From: Siniperca chuatsi
Lineage: Eukaryota > Chordata > Actinopteri > Centrarchiformes > Sinipercidae
Reading direction: 5' to 3'
DNA: 64,000 bases
NCBI RefSeq assembly: GCF_020085105.1
Contig: NC_058062.1
Coordinates: 24,895,562-24,959,561, forward strand
The position numbers and the translations under genes are program-made. The notes under the pieces were generated by a model. The model was not told the origin of the DNA. It made no database searches and saw only the letters and a list, made by a program, of their open reading frames with translations. Of this stretch, positions 47,395 through 56,920 are shown piece after piece (positions within the stretch are counted from its first letter, which is position 1; each line of letters opens with the position of its first letter).

Positions 47395-47397
47395 GAT

Positions 47398-47739
47398 TTA
47401 TCTTTTAATAAGCCCTCCCAGCAGCTCTCCAAACATCAGCACCACTGCTGACAGCAAAGGTAAAAGAAAACCTCCAGACTGTTTTCTCAGAGCCTGGTGT
47501 TTGGTTTTTAGACTGGCTTTTTTATTGGCCAGTAACCTGATAATTTTCTTTTGTTTTCTGAGTTTTTTATATTGAGCCGAGGTCAGGGGAATGTTTCCTT
47601 TCAAGAGGTTAAAGGAGAGCTCGCACAGAGACTGAAGAAAGTCAGATGAACAATGGTTGAGAATATCTTTACGTTTCCGATGTGTGGCGTGACATAAAGC
47701 GCGTAGTAAAGGTGCATTTCTTTTTAAACGCGCCGACAT
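47398..47739 (-). CDS. Polinton small basic ORF with C-terminal hydrophobic segment, intact
   Basis: The frame is open for 113 residues from ATG 47739 to TGA/TAA-type stop at 47398. It is rich in Arg/Lys and Leu: RNAPLLRALCHATHRKRKD, SFNLLKGNIPLTSAQYKKL, then GGFLLPLLSAVVLMFGELLG at the C-terminus. A basic helical part plus a terminal membrane-seeking segment fits an unnamed small ORF found in many Polintons. It starts 6 bp after the ATPase stop, and its own stop lies 3 bp before the next ATG, so it is part of a tightly packed leftward unit. No frame break is seen. Confidence 0.6.
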   Translation of the reverse strand: MSARLKRNAPLLRALCHATHRKRKDILNHCSSDFLQSLCELSFNLLKGNIPLTSAQYKKLRKQKKIIRLLANKKASLKTKHQALRKQSGGFLLPLLSAVVLMFGELLGGLIKR

Positions 47740-47745
47740 GCTGGA

Positions 47746-48423
47746 TCAAGACTTGGATTTAGGTAGACAGACGACGGACCACTGATGGGGAAGTATTCCC
47801 GTCCTTAATCTGTATTGTTCTGGGCAGCCGGGTGTGAGATCGATGATTAAACACCCGTGAGGATCTTTGGTAGCATCTTCAAAACTTTCTAATAAAAAGG
47901 CTTTTTGTCCGGGAAACATTTGTTGAGCCAGTATATTCATCTGTAATCTGTCTCGAGGGTTTTTAAACAGTACCAGATAATTACTGTTTAAACTGATGGT
48001 GCGGCTGTGTTTAGCTTGATGGAAAAGATTTTGAGTCAGCATCATAACGGACATGTTCTTGTGATGTCTGTATTGTGTAAAAATTTTGACTACATCGGGA
48101 TGGTCAGAGGCCTGAAAAATGACATCGTCCAAAATAATCAAATGATTTTGGTCAGAGGGAAAGTGTTTTTCATCATCAATAGAAGGAGGCAGGCCCTCAA
48201 CAAATTTAATCTTTTTATTCTTCTTTTGCAGTTCAGCATACAACGGTTGAAATTATGTAAAAATCCATACAATGTTATCAGGCAGTATATCCATCACATG
48301 ATTACAATTTTCCAAAACAGACTTTACAAAATATGTCTTGCCACAGCCACTCGGTCCTGTGACCAGACAAGAAAAAGGCATTTTCAGTCTGGGGTCAAAG
48401 TCAATTTCTTCGGTTGAAAACAT
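47746..48423 (-). pseudogene. Polinton packaging ATPase (FtsK/A32 type), one nonsense codon
   Basis: From ATG 48423 (MFSTEEIDFDP) to the stop at 47746 the frame spans 226 codons and is interrupted only by a TAA at 48255-48253 (codon 57). The Walker A motif is GPSGCGKT (about 48357-48334) and Walker B is LIILDD (about 48153-48130). Further conserved blocks are FTQYRHHKNMSVMMLTQNLF (sensor-like TQN) and NSNYLVLFKNPRDR. The family translocates DNA into procapsids. The start lies 7 bp after the polymerase stop. A single premature stop after the P-loop is the only damage visible. Confidence 0.88.
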
Positions 48424-48430
48424 TTTCTCC

Positions 48431-50930
48431 TCAATAACCAAAAGGCAATGTATGTCCTAAACTCAGCAGCCGTCTCTTATCATATACAACTCTGAACTTT
48501 TTTTGGAATGATGTGTTTTTTAGATAGAAGCCTTTCTTATCTCGCACAATACTGCGTTGAGGGATTTCAATGACCCCCCTCTCGTCAGAGTTTTGCACAT
48601 AATCCTGAACCAGGTCTTTGACGCTATCAAAGTTGACAATTTCACAGCATTGTTGTGTCTGCGTAATGCCTTTTAAGTGTACAACCTTGTTGTTTTGAGT
48701 TTGGTAAGCATAACTTTTTGGACCCGCAGCCACAAATTCTTTGATGCTATCTCCCCCTAACTTGTCCGTCAAATCTCCCAGGTAATTACCTAGCTTGAAC
48801 AGCGTCTCTCCCTCTTTTGTGACATAGATGAGGCTGTCTGTATCGCAGTAAAGGACTCTGTCTTGCAGCTGTTCCAAATACCTGTACAAAGTCAGACGCC
48901 CGTAGGCTGTGGTGAAAGCGGCTATAAAAACATTATCTACCTTGTTTGGTAGCTGAATACAACGGTCTCCGTAAGACCACTGAACCAAAGCTACTTTGTC
49001 ATTGACGAAGGAGAAGTACTTGACTTTATATTTTTCAAAAAACATGAGGTTAAAGAATTCTTCTGGGTCTGTGACTAGTTTGTGTTTGGTTGCATCTCTG
49101 CGCGAACTTACCCCAAAAGGAGTTCAGACATAATTTAGACACTTGTCTTTTAGTAGGGTTTGGGCACTGATGTACTTTTCTCTGCTTTTCTGATCTACAC
49201 CATCGGACGAGTAACCCGAAGCTTCCTGTTTACCTTTCAGAAAAGTGTGCATATAGTCGACAAATATAGACTCCATACCTCGGTTATTTCAGCTATCCGA
49301 TAGCCCATCTCCAAAGCCTTGTTAAATTCAGGAGTGACCCAGACACCGGTCAACACCCTGTCATCATCGCTATGCTGACACGGAATCTCCTGCAAATGGA
49401 GCTCGGCGCATGCTCGACAAAGGGTAAACACAAGCTTAGCCCCCGACGTTCTATAGTGCAGGACTGGAAAGTACAACTCTCTCGGCGGGTAGACCCTTGC
49501 CCTGATTAGCCCAAAGTAGCTTTGAGGTTCTTTCAAATCTATAGATTATTTCAGGGTGTCTGAGAGGATAGGGGAAGTTGGTGTTACAGTAAGGATAGAG
49601 AGATGTCATATCTACATAAGAGATTGTCTCGTTCGACGCAGCGGTGTGTCTCAACTTTATAGCAGAGGTACGCCCTCCATACAAAGCTTCGCGGGGTGAA
49701 AACGGCTGTGGAGCATTATATTGTTTGAGAAACTCCTTCAACCCCTGATGAGATTTCTTCAACATCCTCCACATATGCTCACGCATGATGATGAGTACTC
49801 ACGTAATTTCTCCTCAAAGCGCACCTGCAACTCTCCGAAGGGACGGCCCGTCAGAGGACAGGTGTCGTGCGCTTGATAGCAAATTGAACAACCGTGATAG
49901 AAACATCCTAGAAACTCATAGACATATTTCACGGTTTCGATTTTGGCATACCCGTCTACAAAGAATCGCCCCAGCTGTTTTCCCCCCTTATTTAAAGCAT
50001 GTTGGATAGGGATGTCGCGGGTGTGTGACAACCACTCTAACCACTGGATACAGGCGTTTGAAAATGTTTTGAACTGACGCATGTAGGAGAGGGGATTGCT
50101 AAAGTTTTCGGTGGTAGAAAGTTTGTCAGAAACACCTTCATGCATGCCAAAGCGATGGTCGCACAGCTGAAGGGATCAACGGTGGTTTCAGCGATATACT
50201 GTTTTCTGAACAGCATGCAACCCTCAGCGAGAATGTCTCCATCATTTTGACAATAAAGGCGTGCCTCTTTAATGAAGTTGAATGTGCCATGTCGCACTGT
50301 CTCGTACCGACTGTAAAAGTCTTAGTTGCTCCGTTGTCATGGTCTCAATACTGTAAGAGTGAGGGGGAGGGTACTCACCTGTATAACTCAAATGGGCCTC
50401 TGAGCTGAAACTGTGAGGAAAGTAGCCCTTTATTTTATAACTGAAACCAAGCGCTTTTGGAGAATTATCTAAACGCTCTGTTAAAAAGGATAAAGAGTCA
50501 ATGTATCTTTGTTTGTAATCAATATCGGTGACACAAATGACTTTTGACCCTTGCAAAATCAAAGAGGGCTTTAAACCCTGTTCGACCATGGCTTTGATAA
50601 GGAGATAGCTGTCAAAACCTCGGGCATTGTGTGCTATAAACACTGCAAAGGTTGTCTGAAATGCATTAGAAACTCTTTGGCACAATCTGTACCCTGAGAG
50701 CTCCATGTTTTACCATCTAAGGTTCGTGTACACACTAAAAATAGAACGTGAACACCGTTCTCGTTGACGTTCGTTTCAAAATCATAAAACACCACTTTTT
50801 CATTGTGTTTTGTTTCAGAGGGTAACGTTTGGATGTAGCACTCATGAACCTCTGTCTCAGAGTCAGAGATCAATTTCTCACCGCAAATTTTACATTTCGC
50901 AGTCTGACACTTGTGTTGTTACTGCTTGAA
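48431..50930 (-). pseudogene. Polinton DNA polymerase B (protein-primed type), multiply broken
   Basis: Minus-strand pieces run from about 50930 to the stop at 48431. In order: a Cys pair (CKICGEK, about 50890), ExoI FYDFETN (50789-50769), ExoII HNARGFDSYLL (about 50630-50600) and an ExoIII-region. A GCFYHGC block (about 49900) follows. Then come polymerase motif A DMTSLYPYCN (about 49610-49580), motif B LNSFWGKFAQR (49126-49094) and motif C YCDTDSLIY (48850-48822). The C-terminus ends PFGY. At least five frame changes separate these blocks. The N-terminal few hundred residues normal for Polinton polymerases are not found upstream of 50930. The enzyme would replicate the element from its protein-capped ends. 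Confidence 0.88.
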
Positions 50931-51184
50931 GGTTCAGCCCTCCGTTTAGAGTCACTGCAAAGAATGAAAAAACTCCCTATGTTTCTGCCTAAAGGTTTAA
51001 ACGCGTAAAATATAGTTTTAAAGGTATTGGTAATTTACCAGTTGCTTGAGCCATTTTCCGTTGTCAGAAGTCTTCCCGCTCTCTGTGTCTCACTTTGATA
51101 TCTGTCTACGTCATTAGGTACCCCTGTCTTTATAGGATCCTGTGTGAAAACAAGGGTTGACCTCTTGACCTTCTCTGGCTTCTG

Positions 51185-51239
51185 TGTGTGTGTGTGTGTC
51201 TGTGTGTGTGTCTGTGTGTGTGTGTGTGTGTGTGTGTTT
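51185..51239. repeat. (GT)n microsatellite
   Basis: GT units with a few CT/TT interruptions. Confidence 0.9.
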
Positions 51240-51615
51240 GGTGCAGAGATTAGCCTCTGAGATTTAACATTTCTTGTCATTTGAGATGTTTATTATACAG
51301 ACCTCCAACACGGAGCTTCACACAGAAACTTGAAGTACATTTGACATTAGGCTCAGTGTTAAAGACACTAATTGTAATTTCCCCTTATGATATTGTGAAA
51401 CTTTAAAGTATAATCTTTTTCAACATAAAAGTGAGTAAAGGTCCCCAGATTCCAGATTTTATGGGTATTTTATCTTATTTTGTACAAAGTGTGTATGAAA
51501 GTGTTGTCCGGATGACATGCATTCAGCATATCATGAAGCCATAAAAGCCACACTCAGTCTGTCTTTACACAGTCTGGTTTCACACAGTCTGCCTTCACGA
51601 AGAGCAACATATGCT

Positions 51616-51849
51616 ATGGACATCTTTATGGTTATATTTACCCCATGTGAGGAGTTTCACATGCCAATTTCAAACTGCCTTCACAGATGATTGAGCAGCA
51701 AGAAATCTTTAGTAAGAGCAGCAGACTTTAGGTCTTTTAGAGGGGTACAAGATGTTTTGACAATTGAGAAACGCCATGGACATCTTTATGGTTATATTTA
51801 TCCCATGTGAGGAGTTTCACATGCCAATTTCAAACTGCCTTCAGAGATG
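51616..51849. repeat. 74-bp direct repeat in the Polinton right region
   Basis: Copy one (51616-51689) and copy two (51776-51849) are nearly identical, sharing ATGGACATCTTTATGGTTAT and GAGGAGTTTCACATGCC with about two differences, offset by 160 bp. A second shorter pair (CACAGTCTGC-CAGGAGCTG-AAGAGATGC) lies at about 51905-51930 and 51961-51991. Confidence 0.9.
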
Positions 51850-52118
51850 GCTGACCTTTAGGGGTGATGGTATTACAGAGGAAATCTGATACCCTCATTC
51901 CTCAGTCTGCACAGGAGCTGCAAGAGATGCTGCTCATGCAGGCTATTGCTAACCACAGATCACAGTCTGCTCAGGAGCTGTAAGAGATGCCGCATGTTGA
52001 CATTCATCAATCGATATACGGACATTTATTCAGCTTCAAAACTTTAATCATTTTATTTTTTAGTTCACATTTTCACAAAATCATTGCCTGACGCAAGCTC
52101 CTCCTAACCTATTTTCCC

Positions 52119-52403
52119 ATTGGCTAACCCTCCAAACTCCGCCTACCCTCCCACATCTTTCCAATTCATTCACACCTCACTCTGCACCAGACAGACAACA
52201 GAGAAGGACGTGTCTTTTGCTCCTGAAAGATTAGATTTTGCAGATGGTAAATTTGTAAATTATTTTTATACTTTTGATACTATTGATTTCACTTAAATGA
52301 TTGAATTATTTAATCATATTATTTCATTTACAGGTTTTTTTTCATTTCCACGCCTACTTTACTCCCATCCTGCTCACCACGCCTGCTTCACGCTCATTGG
52401 TCC
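52119..52403 (-). promoter_or_regulatory. two CCAAT boxes, probable leftward promoter
   Basis: The minus strand has AGCCAAT at 52125-52119 and GGACCAAT at 52403-52396, both pointing toward the polymerase gene. They lie between the right TIR and the leftward gene array. Function is inferred from orientation and place. Confidence 0.4.
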
Positions 52404-52449
52404 ACGCATAGCACCACCCACTTCCGGAGGGAGGGAGGATCGGGGGGGG

Positions 52450-52526
52450 GGTTAATTAAAGGTCAAAGGTCACCATCCATCACCCAATGAATAAAAAGTG
52501 GCAGAAAGTGTAGCATATCTCTCTCT
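52450..52526 (-). repeat. Polinton right terminal inverted repeat
   Basis: Inverted match to 40654-40731; it contains AGGTCAAAGGTCA (52460-52472) and a G-run just inside (52442-52451). Confidence 0.9.
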
Positions 52527-52579
52527 TGAAGGCGTTTGTCTGATATGGCGATGAATCCCATCCATGTAGAAATGAGACT

Positions 52580-53130
52580 GGACACTGACTGAGGTGAGTG
52601 GGGTGGACCAAGCTGGACCTCAGAGTCTTCAGTTATCAAGCTCCTCTTCTGTGGAATCAGGTCCCAGTTTGGGTTTGGGAGGCAGACACTATCTCCACAT
52701 TCAAGAGTAGGCTCTTTGATAAAGCTTATAATTAGGGCTGGCTTGGGTGAGTCCTTAGTTATGCTGCTATAGGCCGAGACTGCCGGGAGACTTCACATGA
52801 TGCGCCTCTTTCCTCTCTCCTTCTCTCCCTCTCCATCTGTATGCATTTTTATCCCTTTACTGCATGTTACTAACTCAGCATCTTCTCTCTCCCGTAGTTC
52901 TGTGCTTTCTCGTTTCTCTCCTGTCTCCTTCTGTCGGTTTCAGCAGGTATTTCTGCCTCTGGAGCTGCAGAGACTGGATCTGTGGTTGTAGGCCACCTGC
53001 TGCCCCCGTGTTCCTGCTCGACAACTGCTACTACAGTTGTTGTTATTGGCTCTGTTACTGATGCTGACATTATTATTCCTATAGCTGTCATTCCTATTAT
53101 TACTAATTTATTAATATTAACGCTATAATT
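52580..53130 (+). mobile_element. LINE family A copy (ORF2 C-terminus and 3' UTR)
   Basis: The plus strand encodes VFSYQAPLLWNQVPVWVW, then ADTISTFKSR and LFDKAYN near 52620-52735. The 3' UTR (AGTTATGCTGCTATAGGCCG, TCTCTCTCCCGTAGTTCTG) then runs to an ATT-rich tail near 53130. It is the reverse-oriented counterpart of 1128-1860. Confidence 0.7.
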
Positions 53131-53261
53131 ACTATTCTACTATATAAAAAATAAATAATTCTATATGGTCTTTGCATTGTGCCTCCCTATCCTTGATAAA
53201 GCAGTCGCCAATCAATTGTGTGATGTTCTACATAATAATTTATTTGAGGATTTTCTGTCGT

Positions 53262-53882
53262 ATAGGGTACAGTATGAGGACCCAAATGCAGACGACCAGG
53301 AAGCGGTATGAGGATGAAGTAGCCAGATGACTACAGTGTTTATTGGGTGACGTAGCTTACAGGCAGGTACAGGCAGACAGACCGGCAGGCCGACAGGCAA
53401 CAAACAGGTAACAAACAGGTAGGTAGATACAGGTCCGGGTACAGAAAAACGGGTTAACGGCTGGCAGTGGTATAAACATGGAAATCAGTCCAACAAGGCT
53501 AAACAAATCCAACAGGGAGTAGACAAAGTTCACAGTCCAAAATCCAGACTCGGTCCAAGGGAGACAAAGAATAACGGCAGTCGAACGCAACACAAACAAC
53601 TGCCTGGCCACTTGACAATGGCATAAAGACACATGTACATGATAGGGGCACACACCTGACAGGAACACAATGATCCGACAATGAACAAAGGATAAGACCC
53701 GGACTAAATACACTATGGAAGGTGAGACAACGAGATACAGGTGCAAACAATCAAGGAGGGGCCAACAATCAAAACTGGAGGGAAAGCAAACAAAGCCAGG
53801 AAGCAAAACCACACGACACACAAGGGGAGGAGAATACTACAAAATAACACAGGAAATATGACAAAACCTCAAACTGTAACAT
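53262..53882. repeat. dispersed repeat 'family B', longest copy
   Basis: It starts near GAGGACCCAAATGCAGACGA and ends with AAACCTCAAACTGTAAC. Its 3' 135 bp match 37866-38012 and 60121-60245, and its 5' part matches 59735-59800 (GGACCCAAA-GCAGA-GACGAGGAAGC). The body holds ACAGGCAGGTACAGGCAGAC-type simple words. No protein is encoded, so it resembles a non-autonomous element or solo LTR; class unknown. Confidence 0.65.
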
Positions 53883-53887
53883 TTTCA

Positions 53888-54730
53888 GCCAGGATTTAGA
53901 GTGCATCATAGCACAGAGACAGCACTGGTGAAAATTACAAAGGACCTGTTAGATCTTAGTGCTGCATTCGACGCCATTGACCATCACAAATTGTTACAGA
54001 GACTGGAACATTTAATCGGCATTAAAGGAACCGCACTAAGCTGGTTTAAATCCTATCTATCAGATCGATTTCAGTTTGTATATGTTAACGGTGAGTCCTC
54101 CGTGCACGCCAAAGTTAGTCACAGAGTTCCACAAGGTTCTGTGCTTAGTCCAATTCTATTCACCTTATATATGCTTCCTTTAGGCAATATTATTAGGAAA
54201 CACTCCATAAACTTTCATTGTTATGCAGATGATACCCAATTATATCTATCAATCAAGCCAGATGAAACTAATCAGTTAGCTAAACTTCAAGCATGCCTTA
54301 AAGGTGGGGTTTTCAATTCTAATCCTATACACGTCTTTTTGTCAAATTCAGCGAATCTCTCTTCACGGTCCGCTAACTGTCGTTCAGTGTGTTCATACCC
54401 CACCATTAAGGACATAAAAACCTGGATGACCTGCAGAGGGCGAGGAGGGCTCCCTTGTTCCTTTTTCCCCCCAGAAGATAGCCTACTTTGAACTGATTTT
54501 TAGGGGCATTTACTAAATGCTGAAATTATGTATAATTATTACGTTATATTGTCAAATAAACATTCAAATTGCTGCACATTTTATTTTATTATACATGTAC
54601 TTACAAGCTTAGCTTATCTGCACTGGCTCCCTGTAAACTCCAGAATAGAATTTAAAATCCCTCTCCTCGACTTCCGATTGTGGCAGTTTAGAAGAGAGAC
54701 ACAAGGTAGAGGGCTCCCCTGTTTCACATA
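53888..54730 (+). mobile_element. L2/CR1-like LINE reverse-transcriptase fragment with internal deletions
   Basis: The plus strand reads [28 protein letters not shown] (palm motif A), [34 protein letters not shown] (motif B) and [14 protein letters not shown] (catalytic motif C, 54220). Coding is lost after about 54300 and a C-terminal scrap (LHWLPVNSRIEFKIPLLDF) appears near 54620-54690. A gap in motif A's upstream region shows a further small deletion. The left end abuts family B exactly. Confidence 0.8.
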
Positions 54731-54810
54731 GATAACCACCCTTTTACATTGATAAACCCTTTCAATCACAGTAAGTTGAAACTCTTACACAATACAATAG
54801 TACAAAATAA

Positions 54811-55880
54811 ATGAGCAGCTCAAAACAGAAACAAACAAACGTACAGCCTCCACCATCTACAAGGGCTAGCTCCATTAGCAGCAAGCTAGTAGCTATCGTG
54901 GTTGCTTGCAACAGTGCCAAGCTGGACCTGGTCGAGGACGACAGCGACGGCCTCTCCATGGTCAAACTGGTTACGGAGTTGGCTAAACAATGCACTAGTC
55001 TCAAGGAGGATACATCAACCTTAATTCAGAATTCAATCACACCACTACAGGCATCAGTGGATGCGCTCCACAAGACCATCAACTCATTCCAGAGATGCCT
55101 CACCAGCATTAAAGGCACTGCAGGAGAAAACTTGCAATGGCAGAGGCAGACATCCATAAACTTGAAACGGACAATGCTAACCTCCAGTACAGAGTTGCTG
55201 ATTCAGAAAACTGATCAAGGCGAAACAACCTGTGAATTGTAAATGTGCCTGAAGGTAGTGAGACCGGACAAGACCCTGTTCAATTTGCTTCCAAAATACT
55301 GATGTAAATCATGGGGCCAGAGTTGTTTGACAAGCCCCCGGAGCTGGAGAGGGCCCACTGCTCTCTGCTTCCGAAGCCCAGCAGAGGAGCTCCCCCCCGC
55401 ACCATCATGGTATGTTTTCATTGGTACCAAGACAAAGAACATTCAATTCAATTCAATTTTATTTATATAGCACCAATTCATAACAGAAGTTATCTCATTG
55501 CACTTTTCCTATAGAGCAGGTCTAGACTGTACTCTTTACAATATTATTTACAGAGACCCAACAAATCCCACCATGAGCAAGCATTTGGTGATAGTGGCAA
55601 GAAAAAACTTCCTTTAAGAGGCAGAAACCATTGACAGAACCAGACTCAATGGTGGGCGGCCATTCGCCGCCGCTGCCGTGTTAGGTTTTGAGAGAGAAAG
55701 AGAGAGAGAGGGGTTTAGAGAGAGAGAGGTGCTGAGAGAACATGCACTGTGCTGGGCTAGACAACATGAACTCTGCTACCGGGAGAACAGACTTCAGACT
55801 TTTAATAGAATCACACTCAATGAGAGAGAAAATTTAACTTTCAACACACCTGAAGAAGCCAAGGCATTCTACATTGACTG
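54811..55880 (+). mobile_element. L1/Tx1-like LINE ORF1, split by an L2 tail
   Basis: The ATG at 54811 opens a frame with a long heptad-like stretch (LVTELAKQCTSLKEDTSTLI, then LQASVDALHKTINSF), typical of L1 ORF1 coiled coils. After a stop at 55242 the RRM-like part follows (VPEGSETGQDPVQFAS, PPELERAHCSLLPKPS). It is cut at 55441 by a reverse L2-type tail and resumes near 55790 with the C-terminal domain (RITLNERENLTFNTPEEAKA). Confidence 0.6.
55441..55720 (-). mobile_element. L2-type LINE 3' tail, inserted in ORF1 of the L1-like LINE
   Basis: Reverse copy of the L2-type tail: it begins ATTCAATTCAATTCAATTTT and contains GAAGTTATCTCATTGCACTT and GGCAAGAAAAAACTTCCTTT. It continues through GCCGCTGCCGTGTTAGGTTT to a GAGAGA microsatellite. 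It separates two parts of the same ORF1. Confidence 0.75.
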
Positions 55881-56599
55881 ATTCAAATAGACTGCTGCTA
55901 TAATAATAAGCATTATTATTGTCGGTTTGATGGGCCTATTTTCCTTGTAGCTTGCTCGCCATTAGGACATCCTCCCACACTGATGACTTCTACTGTCAGT
56001 TTTTTTGTCTTTTTTTTCTCTCTTCCCAATCACTCCTGAACAGCTGATATGGCAACTGTCGCCTACACCTCCAGCCGCAGACCATAACTTCATGTATATC
56101 TGTTGTTTGAACTTTGGGTTTAGAACATATTTAATATCCCTGATTCTATGTGACACAATGGGGCTTGCACAATTACCACGAATCATTACCTTACCTTACC
56201 CATATATTGCTTTATTTCAGACCCCTTACATAATTGATATACCCAGATTGCACTTTTAATACCGTCTGCTCTGATGCCCTTCCTTCCAGCAGCACCACAG
56301 TTCTTCCTATGCTGGGTCGCAGCCGCCTCCTTCCCCGGTTGGATTGCAGCACACCACTGAACTCTCTGCTGGATTGCAGCCGCCTCCTACTCCACTTGGA
56401 CCGCCGCTGCCATCTACAAACCCGGAGCTGCCACAGCAGCAGCACCCACCTCTGGTCACTGCTGGATCGCAGCAGCAGCACCCTCTTGTTCTACTGGAGT
56501 GGCAGGCTCTGGGTTCCATAGCATCATTGGTTCTGCCGGCTCCTCTACCAAGTCTCCCCGTTGCTGGCTTTCTGCCCTGCCGTCCGCCCGAGGTCCCCA
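55881..56599 (+). mobile_element. LINE-associated region, Pro/Gln-rich open frame
   Basis: Between the L1-like ORF1 and the endonuclease fragment lies an open frame (56344-56640) rich in Pro, Gln and Leu. It runs in frame into the endonuclease block, so it may be the N-terminal part of that LINE's ORF. No domain is seen. Confidence 0.35.
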
Positions 56600-56920
56600 G
56601 CACTCCCTTTGCTACAAATGATAATTCTATCTTTGAAGTCCTGATGTTTAAAACTGGGGGTTCTAGTTCAGCACTCTGTGTAATTGTGTATCACTCCCCT
56701 AGGTTGGATGCCATTTTCCGCACTGAATTCTCTGAGTTCTTATCTTCAGTTGTGTTGAATCATGACAAAATTTGAATCTCTGGGGATTTTAATCTTCATA
56801 TTGATCTCTCATTAAATGTCAGAGCCACTGAATTTCTTGGTATCATGGACTCTTTTAACTTTGTGCTGCTTGTTTCTGGCCCAACCCATAACCGCTGCCA
56901 CACTCTAGATTTAGGATGAC
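56600..56920 (+). mobile_element. L2/Rex1-like LINE endonuclease fragment
   Basis: FEVLMFKTGGSSSALCVIVY, ISGDFNLHIDLSLNVRA and LVSGPTHNRCHTLDLG are the middle and end of a jockey-type apurinic endonuclease. A stop at about 56773 interrupts it. It belongs to a different LINE group than the sequence on either side. Confidence 0.7.

Larger units (their letters stand above)
50931..52449. other. Polinton right non-coding region
   Basis: No open frame with recognisable content. It holds a GT microsatellite, a 74-bp direct repeat and two leftward-oriented CCAAT boxes. It may include eroded polymerase N-terminal sequence and the leftward promoter. Confidence 0.5.
40654..52526. mobile_element. Polinton/Maverick (adintovirus-like) integrated element, decayed
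   Basis: The element is 11,873 bp between inverted terminal repeats that both start AGAGAGAGATATGC. It encodes the hallmark Polinton set: retrovirus-type integrase with chromodomain, DNA polymerase B, FtsK/A32-type packaging ATPase, adenain-like protease, double-jelly-roll-type major capsid and penton-like minor capsid, plus small conserved ORFs. Polintons are self-synthesising DNA elements related to adenovirus-like viruses; they carry morphogenesis genes and usually give 6-bp target duplications. The flanks here (CAAAGG left, TGAAGG right) agree at four of six bases. It is shorter than the usual 15-20 kb, with damage in most genes, so it is not active. The rightward and leftward gene sets converge near 46.65 kb. 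Confidence 0.93.

Noticed and set aside
48007..48417. Plus-strand frame of 136 codons in the Polinton
   Set aside because: Shadow of the ATPase, which has Walker A and B motifs on the minus strand.
40654..52526. Contamination by, or a live, free DNA virus
   Set aside because: TIRs lie inside fish repeats, most genes carry stops or shifts, and L2/LINE DNA flanks both sides. This is an integrated, decayed element.
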